NCBI GenBank assembly: GCA_900239685.1
Contig: OENT01000502.1
Coordinates: 1-64,000 of the forward strand
DNA length: 64,000 nucleotides
Direction: 5' to 3'
Source of the DNA: Rotaria macrura
Lineage: Eukaryota; Rotifera; Eurotatoria; Philodinida; Philodinidae
Position 1 is the stretch's first letter. Each line of letters opens with the position of its first letter. The notes under the pieces were generated by a model that worked only from the letters and a program-made list of their open reading frames with translations, was not told the origin of the DNA and made no database searches. Positions 22,254 through 32,581 of this stretch are shown here, piece after piece. Made by a program: the position numbers and the translations under genes.

Positions 22254-22440
22254 GTTCAGGATATAGATATACAGTGAAGAGTATTCATATAACGTTAAGC
22301 GAATAGATATTGGGTTAAGGGTATAGATATAGGATTAAGGATATAGATTTAGTGTTAAGGGTATACATATTCGGTTAATGATATCGATGTTAAGGTAATG
22401 GAATGTATATGAGGTTAAAAGGATAAATTTATTTAAAGGC
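22254..22440. repeat. 20-bp degenerate tandem array
   Basis: About eight to nine units of consensus GGTTAAGGGTATAGATATAG. The GTTAAG/GATTAAG starts fall at intervals of 20 bp between about 22290 and 22420. Both ends fade into diverged units. Confidence 0.75.
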
Positions 22441-22599
22441 TGTTTGCCAATGATATATTGTTAGAAGGAACGGCATAGGAAATATGGTTTGAAGGATAAG
22501 AGTATAAATCTTAAAGTATGTTTATGGAGATGTAGTCAAATGTAAATGCATGGTGGTTTTCATATACATTAAAATACATTAAAGAGAAGAATGTAACGA

Positions 22600-22760
22600 A
22601 AATAATGGATTTTAATCCATTGACATTTAATGCATTGTAATGCGTTACAAATAATAATGCATTACAGTGCATTATATAGGTTGCATTATCATGTAATTGA
22701 GGCCATTGGTGTTTCATCAGAAAATAATGCATTGCAATGTACATTATTTCACAAAATCGG
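22600..22760. repeat. second AATGCATT word block
   Basis: AATGCATTGTAATGCGTTAC, AATAATGCATTACAGTGCATTAT and AATAATGCATTGCAATGTACATTATT occur within 160 bp. This is the same vocabulary as 20500-20960. Confidence 0.5.
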
Positions 22761-23839
22761 TTACATGGGTAGTTACTGTCAACTAAATATGAGCTTTTAT
22801 TTTATAAGTTTCTTAGTAAACGCTGAGTCCTGCAATAGATCTAAACAATTGATTACATGAAACCTAACCTATGTTCTTTTCCTTTATTTACACTCATTTG
22901 AGTTTAAATTTAGAGACAAACTTTGATAACATTGTGATGCCTTTGCTTCTTTTGATTCGACATCATGAAAACAACCAATACACTACATCTACTAAAATGG
23001 AGCATACTGTTTTGGCATGCATGAAAGATATCTTTTTAATTTATTTTGAAATTGTATGACTTTTAAACATTTAAAGAAAACGTTTTTTTCGTAAAAATCG
23101 ATTAAAAGCTTTAGGAAGCAAATAGCTCGTTATGAAAATAATTGTTTCAAATTATCGAGATCAATATTTTACTGTTCGACTCTGAATTACAAGAAAAACA
23201 GATGTTAAAAAAGTTCTGTCTACATCGTATATGCATGTTTTACTTTTTGTCGTCCTTTCATAATAGTTGACTGTTGTTCATGGAAGGAGAAAATGAAGAA
23301 ATCGTTAAAATGTTTATGCCTCATTTTATTTCTGTTTGCACGTTAAAATTCATTGAAATATAACTCGTACATTCTTTGGTCATGTCATTAATTTTAATCT
23401 ATACAGATATTACCTATGAATTGAATAAAATGGAATAATACACACGAGAAGTTTACCAAACAATAAAGTTCCATTTTGAAATCATTCGTGAAGCATCAAT
23501 CATCACCATCGTCATGATCGTTCAAAATCAACAACAACAACACCTTATTCCATTCTTGATGAAAGAAATTTCATATCGAGGATGTGGGTGTGAATCTGTT
23601 TCTTAGGTTTCCTATTCACTATCAAGATACCAGCACGGGTCTCCCCTCATTACGTATCAGCACTCACACACATCTTCAGTCAAATTAATACACATATTTC
23701 ATATCTAACCGCACAATCATCAAGCACATCGAAGTTGATACGATGATCATGTTATGGATTCAGCTCATTCACCCTCGACTCTGCATAACAAAATTCATTT
23801 TTTGTGTTTTAATCTTGTTCTCTCGAGTCTCTTCCTATC
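22761..23839. other. no gene; TGTGGG-type pair at 23581-23674
   Basis: No supported gene. GATGTGGGTGTGAATC (23581) and CACTCACACACATC (23661-23674) form another diffuse inverted pair just upstream of the Helitron remnant. Confidence 0.4.
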
Positions 23840-26800
23840 TATCGATCCAGTCGATAAACCTAGTCCAGTGGCACTTTATTTTGCAGGCATTAATCTGGAC
23901 CTTGATATGGTTCTACAAGAAATGTTGGCAGAAATTATACGTGTGCTCAAACTATCAGAACAAACCCCATTGCCACTTCAAAAGGTTTTAATAAATGTTT
24001 GATGAAAAGTATTTTGAAAAGTTTAATGCTTGATGATGTACTGTGCCCTACAAAAGCGTATTTCGGCACTATGGAGTACCAAGACAGAGTATCACTTCAC
24101 TTACAGGTTCTTATTTAGCTGAAATAAAACATTCAAAACAAAGAGTTCGGTGATAAATTACTAAAATATATAGAAGATGCTGTCAAGAAGGTTTAGATCA
24201 TATTTGGAGAGAGAATGCGTTTAGCTTCTTCCCAATTTGTCAGTGAAACTATATGCATTTGTCTAGTCGAGGAAATTTTATTTGAGGAGAATGCACATTA
24301 TCGTTGCTTTATTAGATAAGTGAGATTTGAAAAAACTCTCAAATAATACGAAATGTGTGTACTATGAATTATTGATTCCTCATATCCTCAAGAAATTAAC
24401 AAATCGTTTAGTACTTTTAAACTTGATGGTTTTATTTGCATATGAAACTGATGATGCGGCTAGTATCACAAGTGGTAACAGAACATCGACTTGTGAGCTT
24501 CTAGCTTTAAGTATATTAACATTTTTATTGTTGGTTTTTGTTTTAGAAGAAGTTTGGCTGAGAGCAAATAACATTATACCGGCTTGTCTACCAACATCGA
24601 ATTTTTCAGTAAAGTATAGTGCGATTATGCGTCGATCACCTCCATGAATCAACACTTCAATGAATGGAAGTTTAGTGTGTGTCGATCCTATAGGAATACT
24701 AAATTTTTATTTTTTTTTGAAGTGGTAACGCTGCTATAGCTTAAGTGCACTAAATAACTGATTACGACACAAAGTCTACTGTATAGCGTTCCGTGATATG
24801 TTTGCCGCTGCACAGAAATGAGTCAAATCTATTGAAAAACAGCTCCTAACTGCTGAGAAATCACATAAACTTGTGTTACGCTGCTACAATATGATTGAAC
24901 CACAGTAAGAATTTTGAGGTGTTCCAGTGGTATCTTATCTAATGATCTATAGTGATCATAACGGTACACATACAATTAGAAATCCTTTTCTAATCTCAAT
25001 CGAAAACTGCCTATCAACCAAACTAACCAAAGAACGAACCAAAGAAAAATACATTCATGAAGAGGAATTCGATGATTAAAAAGTTTTAAAAGGATTACAT
25101 CGATATTTAATATGCAATTTTTTTCTCTAGATTCTAACGTCTTTCTACGAAGAGCAAGAAGAAAATACAACAATGTCATAGTACAACACTCGTCTCGATT
25201 ATCAACATCAACCAAAAGATCTGAGTTCGTTATGCCTATACGATTTTCTCAGTCATTTTAATAAAAACGTTATCAACAAATCAGATTACTGTTTACTAAA
25301 GACTTCTAATTGACCATGAACTACTGTATATCGAAGAAATCAAAATGAATGAATGGTGCACATTTGAAAATGCACATCTCCAATCATCATCAGATATCAT
25401 CATCAAACACACCACTCCAGCAATACCAGTTCTCATTGATCTCCAAATGCCACGTCTGGAACAAGAAGATGTAAATGAGCGTTATTATCGTGCATTTTAA
25501 ACTTTATTCGCAGCATGAAGATCAGCTGAAGAACTTTTCGCATTAAATCAGATATGGGCTCAAGCACTGGAAGATCGAAAATCATTAAATTACTAGTAAA
25601 TCCCTCAAGATGATAGAAAATATACAACTGTTACATGAATGCCAACACGATTGAGATGATCACCTTCATCAAGTTCTTTTACAAGCTCATAATGATATCA
25701 GCATTTTGATCCTAATATCATCCCTAGTTGCTATGTCAAAGACTATCCTGAGTAACTTTTGCAAATGAGCTCGATTGTAAGAGAGACCACCGCAGATGCT
25801 TACTCTGCATCAACTGGTAACCAGGATCAATGTCACCCCTATAATACATTACAAGCAATTAGTAACACAGGTCGTTTAGCATTATTGAAGTGTCAATTTA
25901 TTTGTGCTGTAGTTCGAAAGTATTTCATTTCATTTAGATCACAGAAACATGTAAAACCAAAATACGAATGATATCACACAGGAGTTGAATATACTCGTGG
26001 TAACTCATTTACATTATGCACCGTTAATTAAACAGTAAAAATGTGACATTGAAGTCAGGGAAAATACAGCAAGAAATGATTTAATTTCTGGCGAAAACAT
26101 TTTGTAAGTATGAGATGATGTAACGCATATTGAAGTAGTCATTGCTAACATCTCAACGAGTCCACTTAAAGCGAAAGTTGTCTCAACACCATTGGTGACA
26201 GCGACTACAGTGGCCATATTTCCAAGAAAAATGGGCATCATTAAAAGAATACTTTTATGATTGTTACCGCATAGTCACCCAGATGGTGAGAATGAATGGA
26301 AGGCATTTTTGGATTCATCTATTTACAAATTGTCGTAATCCATAAATCTTCAAGTGTTACTGATAGTAAGTTATTGATGTGTGAACCTGGCTGTGGTAGA
26401 ACACGAAAATTTTGGCTGATTCACGCAATAAAAGAAGATGTCCAACTGGCGAAGAGGAACAAAATGCTTCGTAAACTGGTCCCAACGTCTATAGAAACAG
26501 CCGAGATTGATGGATTAAGTATTCATTCGTTTTAAGGCGAAAATTACAAAATTGGTAAAAAGAAGCAAACACGAACATACAGATCTGGCGATACAAAGTT
26601 AGAAAATGAATGGGGTCATGTCAAGTACTTGGTACTGGATAAGAGAGTATAGTAGAACTGAGCTTATTAGCTCGTCTCACAGTTGAATAATTAAAACAGT
26701 AAAGCATGTGATTTTGGAAGTTTCTTTTGATGATTACCTGAAAGTCAGAATAGCTATCCAATGCTCTCAGAAACTAATTAGTATCTCAAATTAATTGTGT

Positions 26801-27610
26801 TATTGAATGAAACCAGTAAATGCGAATTGAAGACTTTCGATATTTGGATCTTTTAAATAAATTGAGAAATGCACAATCAACAATCGAAGATTATGAACTT
26901 CTTTGCACACGTGCCATCGGTATATACTTTAAACAAATGAAAAATAGAGATGGGACTTGCACCAATCACATATATAGGTCAAGATTACATTCAACGGGGA
27001 CAACATAGAAGTTTCACAATTAAGTAAAACGACTCTTGAGCTACCTGATAATAGAACTAAGGATCTTTTAGACTATAAAGCTCTTGTGTCTGGAATGTCA
27101 CGTTTACTCACAGAAAACGTCGGCACTGAGCTCGGACTCGCCAATCTTAAGCAGATGTACAATTTCATGACAAGAATATTTCAACAAATGCCAAGCTTAC
27201 AACACGACCAAAATATGTATTAGAGGAAGTTTACAATTGCAAACTAGATTCGCAACTAGCTGAACTTCGAATCAGCAGTATTCCGATGTATATTAGTGAA
27301 CAAACATGTCTCTTTTGATGTAAAGGAACTTCTTTCAAAGAATATTGCAAAAGTGACAAATAACACAAAACAGAACAATGAAATTCTCGATCAACAGTAA
27401 AGTTCCGCCGTTAATTTTATCATGCAGCATGACAACACATAAAATTCAAGCCCAAACATTCGTCAAAATAATTATTGATCTTGTTATGTCACGTGGTTCT
27501 ATTGTCTCCCATGAAAAGATTTGATGATTTACTGATCATCCGTCCTCTCGAATTCAAGTGAACCCATCGATGACTCAGCTTATGGAATTTATGAGACCAT
27601 ACTGACATTA
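23840..27610 (+). pseudogene. Helitron Rep/helicase (RepHel) pseudogene
   Basis: Recognisable Helitron pieces occur in the right order on the plus strand, broken by many stops and shifts. At 24038-24117, PTKAYFGTMEYQDRVSLHLQ corresponds to the rolling-circle HUH region; the second His of HLH is Gln (24104-24106). At about 24754, ITDYDTK matches the end of the Helitron-like N domain. At 25345-25600, PVLIDLQMPRLEQEDVNERY followed by TLF and IWAQALEDRK matches the Rep-helicase linker. At 26371-26535 lies a PIF1-like start in which the GTGKS loop reads GCGRT, followed by KMLRKLVPT and IDGLSIHSF. LVLDK at 26622 is the Walker B remnant. LRNAQSTIEDYELLCTRAIG follows at about 26860. The C-terminal helicase motifs end in HKIQAQTFVKIIIDLVM and RPLEFK near 27550. 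I could not locate the TC and CTRR termini with confidence. It is inactive. Confidence 0.8.
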
Positions 27611-28895
27611 GCAATGACTGTTTAGTAACAAAACTTTCTTACAATTTCTATGCTTGATTAGTATTCAAAACTTCAACGAATTTTTATGTTGCAATACAAT
27701 TTATAAACATATATGACTGAATGCGAGGAACTAGATAATTCAAAAACTTTCGTGGATTCAATTCTATAGTTATTCATTCGTTGTTGAATGCAGTGAGTGG
27801 CATATAAAATGATTATTTGTCACAATGAAGTCTAGTTGGGCGTAGATGTGGATGGGTTTGTGGGTCTGGTTCTGATTCTGGGACTGGGGGTGTAAGTTTG
27901 AGCGTCTCGGAGGGTAAGGCTGGAAGTGAACATAAGTTAGGACGAGAGTAGAAGCAACAGCACCGCCCTCACTGTCTGTGTCTCACCTATCATAGGAAGT
28001 GAGGAATTGTTATCGATTTAGAAAGAGGGATTATTTTCAATTTTTATTTCCATTTATTTCTTTTAATATAACTACACTGCCATGTTGGTTCTCATAGGAC
28101 AGATAAGCATCCAATTTTAACATGGCAACTGTAATAAGAGCAATGAAAAAAATTAACAGTATAGAAAAGATAAAACTATAAAGAAGAAACAGTTAGAATG
28201 GAATACGAGAACAATACTAAATAAAAAATGCATATACAAACACAAAGGCTCGAAGATCGAATAATTCCTAGTAAAACCGGGAATAAGGAGTAGTAACTAG
28301 TAAGACTCATAGGTACGTGTGATGAAGAGTAAGATTGGCATGAATAAGAGGTAATGAGTAATAGCGAGTAGACTATAGGGAGGGCGTGTAGAACGAGAGT
28401 ATTTCTCTTTCTTCCTTTAATTTTCTTTCCAATGTTTTCTTTTTTGTTTAGTTTCACTGTCTTCTTTTCGATATTCTTTATTCTACTGCTATGATTAACT
28501 ATCGTGTTCATTACACCTTGGTTTTTATTCTCATACTGTAAATGATCATCATTTTCAGTTCTATATCTTTCCTGATACCGTTCAGGATCTAAAAATACCT
28601 TTTATTTTTTTCAACTCGATCAGATAGAAAAGTTGCAGACTATAACTGGATAATTCATTCATAGTAAAATATTTGTATATAATAACAAAACACTCTAATT
28701 TGACTGTTTACGAAACAGAAAATCAATATGCTTTCTCAAGACAGTTGAAATTTTAAGACTCATATTATGCAACAACCGAAAAATTGACTCTTGGAACACA
28801 AAAGAAAGCACTATTGTTTCCCTGACTAAAATTGTTAATAAAAAAATTATGAAAAGAAAAGAACACATAATCGATTGAGCTTAGCTCAATAGATT
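27611..28895. other. no gene; GT/GGG-rich tract at 27841-27910
   Basis: No supported gene. GATGTGGATGGGTTTGTGGG at 27845-27864 and the following GGGACTGGGGGTGTAAG are further telomere-like GT-rich DNA, downstream of the Helitron remnant. A 111-codon minus frame at 28176-28511 looks like chance. Confidence 0.4.
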
Positions 28896-30079
28896 TCACT
28901 GGATCATGTGTGTCTTCATAAAATCGAAGGAAATCCAGGCTGTTTTTCCATTATATGTTTCTTGTTCGAGCATAACATCATCAATAAGAGTGGCATCCGA
29001 TAACATGGTACACCACGTGCCTTTCAAACAATCATTTGAATTTATTTTTATTGGTTGTACGTCAAGGGTATGTTTCAATGGAATTTTCAATGCTGTTAGA
29101 TAGAATTCATTTTCATTGTGATCTGAAAATTTTCCTAACATAAAACAGCCACTATCTTCTTGAAATGGAGAATCTAGATGAGCAAATCCATGCCTCTCCA
29201 GGCTTGCTCTTCCCTTAACAGAGTCTTGATAATGATTATCATAATAGGTAAAATCTTGAATCGCATGACCATGTAGCAGTGATACTTTTATTGAGCTCTT
29301 ATCAGCCAAGTACCATCCATAATAGGTTAATCTTTCATTTGTTCCACTTTCAATTGATAAACGTACGTCAGTAAAATTGTTTGGAAACAATAGCCTACCT
29401 GGTTTGGATTTGGGTTTGGAGCTTTTTATCCGACGAACATCTGAGATTTTAACAAATTTTGGCTTTATGTCTTGTGATGCAATGTCGGACCAAGCGATAA
29501 GATCAACAAGACTATACTCGCTTGGCAAAACGTCTTTAGCTTCTGCACCACCAACCATGAATAATTTACCCGTTTTACCATCACTTTGAAAGTTGTTAAA
29601 TTTCTCCCAACGTCTATTAATGAATTGTGAAATACCGTCTAATTCACATTTACCTCACCTATTGACTTTTAAAAATGCGGCCAGTAAATCTAGTTCCGAC
29701 TGTCTCTGCTTCACTTTTTCTCCTTTAACCATTTCCTCATAGTATTGATAAAGTTCTTGAAGTGTTATATTGTCCTTCTGTTTTGGATTAATTTCTTGAA
29801 ATAGCACTCTCTGACGTCTTGATGGCTCTTGATTATATTTAATTTTGAAAAAAATGTTTCAAATTTTTCTAATGACAAAAAACTATCTTCATTCACATTA
29901 TTATTGCCACGAAAACAGCTTTAAGTTTTTCTTGAACATTAGATAAATTTTGATAAAGAATACATTCTGGAATTAAAGATGGTTCAGTGTGCTTTTTTAG
30001 CAAAACGTTGAAACACAGTAACACTATCATCAGATACGCGAAGTTCTTTTTCTAACGTGGAATCAATCAACCATTCAAT
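28896..30079 (-). pseudogene. frameshifted gene of unknown function, possible EF-hand-like N-terminal part
   Basis: The 3' part is an intact frame of about 252 codons (29654-28896; first Met at 29558). It contains SQFINRRWEKF and a C-terminal region rich in aromatic and acidic residues, and I do not recognise it. Upstream, coding sense continues in three other frames: IEWLIDSTLEKELRVSDD, then PSLIPECILYQNLSNVQEKL, then NNNVNEDSFLSLEKFETFFS, then NPKQKDNITLQELYQYYEEM. The last two resemble degenerate EF-hands (acidic loop followed by a hydrophobic helix). One break sits in an A6 homopolymer, and others lie near AAT repeats. Sequencing error could therefore explain part of the damage, but an in-frame TGA just upstream of the intact frame argues for real decay. 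No splice sites explain the breaks. Confidence 0.55.
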
Positions 30080-32581
30080 AAGTAAATAGAACTTATAACA
30101 TTAAAATTCAATTTAACTCATCCTAAAGTAATGGTGAGAATAGAAAGATAAGCTATGATATTGCCGGCAATCCCAGACAGAGAATAACTCCTTTTTTCGA
30201 TTTTCTCTTCTCAAATGAAGCATTCAGTCAAACCCTACACAAATCCAAAATATGAAGTAATGTCGTTTTGCCTATGAAAATGCGACTTCAGACAACTTTT
30301 AACAGTCTAATTTGATCCCTAAAATCGCAATCATGTCGGTGTATTCAGTATTTTGGTATTTTCTCACGAATGACGTTAATAATTTTCGCTTGAAGACGTC
30401 TCATTCTATAGAGAACTTCTGCATAAACTACAAACTTATTCTATTCATTTGAGTCCTTCGTAGTGGGAAAGAAACGGTACATGTCAAAAACGACTAAAAA
30501 TTCTAGAAATACTACCTTGCAACATGGTGGAAACTGTATGAGAACGTTCTAAAGGTGTTTTGGGCGAATCGTGCCAGTTGGTAAGAAAATTGATTTTTTT
30601 TTAATGATATATTGATTTTTGTCGGATTCGAAACTTAGTTTTTCGAATTTTGACACTTTATCGGATAGAGCGTGTCAAGTTCTACTTGGAAAGGTGTTTG
30701 GGGAGAATCCTGCTACGAAATACTCGAATCTGGCAGTAGGATGGGTACTAATCTGGTCAAATAAATATAAATAGTACGAGTAACACATTACTGATTAACG
30801 AAAGTCAAATTTTAGTTCGAAACTACTACCTTTTAAAAAGTATTCGGAATTGCTTATAAGTCGAGTATATTTTCTGTTTCTCAAATAGGACAGGATCATA
30901 TGAGATAATTGAACTTTAGTCACCGTAGTCGTTCACAGCATGTGTCTTTTGTTTGGATATAGTAGTATTTCAAGATGAAAGTAAGTAAAAATGATTTTAT
31001 CCGATGAGGTATAACTAGCATCCATGATGTCTAGGGTTTTCTCTTCAGGATCATTAACACCAAATGTGTATATTTCTTTCTAGTTGAAAGATACTTGTTT
31101 TGTGTGAAGAAGCGACCACAATGTATGAATAAATGAGTATGCTTTAGGGGTGCCCAGAATCACCCACACCTCAAAACCATTGTGGTTGTGATGACCAAAG
31201 CAGAGAATTTCAACAACTTACTCAACTGATAGCAGAATTCTTGGTAAAATTACCTGGATTTGAGGAGGAGTTTTGCTTTCTTCAAGAACGAATCAAAAGA
31301 TCAGTGTCTTTTGCAAAGAAATAATAAAGTTTCAGAGATCTGCAGATTGTTCTCTCCTATTGGATTCTGACAGGCCTACTCGGAATATCATGCATGAGTT
31401 ATCGTTCCTGAGTATTGATATCTAATTAATGAACATTTGCGTATCACTCGATTGCAACATGTGCTAGTGTAGTTTCATATTTATCTAAGTCAGTCTCGAT
31501 GAAAATGATTCCTTTGGTAATCTCTACAGGACAAAAATGTGAAACACGGATTTCGACATTGTTACTAATCGTCTGAAAACTGTACGACTTGATGTGTATT
31601 CAAGCACATTTCTTAATCATCAATTACTTCAATTTATCAAACTGTAACAAAGAAGTACTGAGTATATTGCAGTTGGATGTTAGTGATATGTTGCCTATGA
31701 CAGTTTCGAAAAAAATCTATCACGATTTGTGATTAGAGAAGAATATTAGCTACTGCCTAGATGAAGAGGCATAATAAGGCAAACAAATTTCTACTCTATA
31801 TTCTTGAAAACTCCTTTTCGATCACATTTCACAAAGTTAAAATCTTAGGAGAAAGACTAGCTGCATGATGCTAATACAGCAACTGTTCAAATTGGAATCA
31901 GAAAAGAAGCATTTATAATAAGATTGAAAGGATTAGAGGGGCTTGAAATTTGTGATGAATTTCTTCCCGCTTGAGTCTTCCTTATAGGGTGCAAGTGAAT
32001 CGAACTGAGAAAGTACTGTCAATGGGCGAGTCACCATACAGTCATAGATCTGATGATGATTTCATTGATGATTATAGTTAGTAAAGAGAAGCTATGAATA
32101 AATAACTTTGCGAGTAACAGGTGAACCGAGAATTTATGTATGTGAATTAATAACCGATCTCTTGCCAATATATTGTTAGTTAGTGATTTTGTGAGCATGG
32201 TATTCATCGTTTAATTTTTATACTTCACAAAATAGAACAGAATTTATGCTTACATTTATTCAATTTTATGAACTGATAAATAAATTTTCATTCTTTCAAC
32301 GAAAAACTTTTGAAGGACAAGATTATTCAACTATTCTTCCTTTTTTTATTTAGTAAAATTTTCGACATACGGTGAATACATAAGCCGGTACATTCTAACT
32401 CGACGATGGCGCCGCCACTCGCTTATCGGGAGTAGTAGAACAGAAAAAAAACAGAAGAGTTGAGTTATAAATTTTGTTCTGTCCGTAACTAAGCGATGCT
32501 AAGAGACATGAATGGCAGATTGTTAAAATAAAACACAGAAGAAATATTCTACATTCAAACATCTCTACTTCACTATCGAAT
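30080..32581. other. gene-poor stretch with one protein-like remnant at 31149-31325
   Basis: No supported gene. At about 31149-31325 a plus-strand frame of 58 codons reads as protein-like (SREFQQLTQLIAEFLVKLPG, then a Cys-containing charged tail). It is short, has no start or splice context, and I do not recognise it. Confidence 0.4.

Noticed and set aside
24380-24655. 91-codon minus frame opposite the Helitron remnant
   Set aside because: The plus strand has ordered Helitron motifs on both sides; the minus frame shows none.
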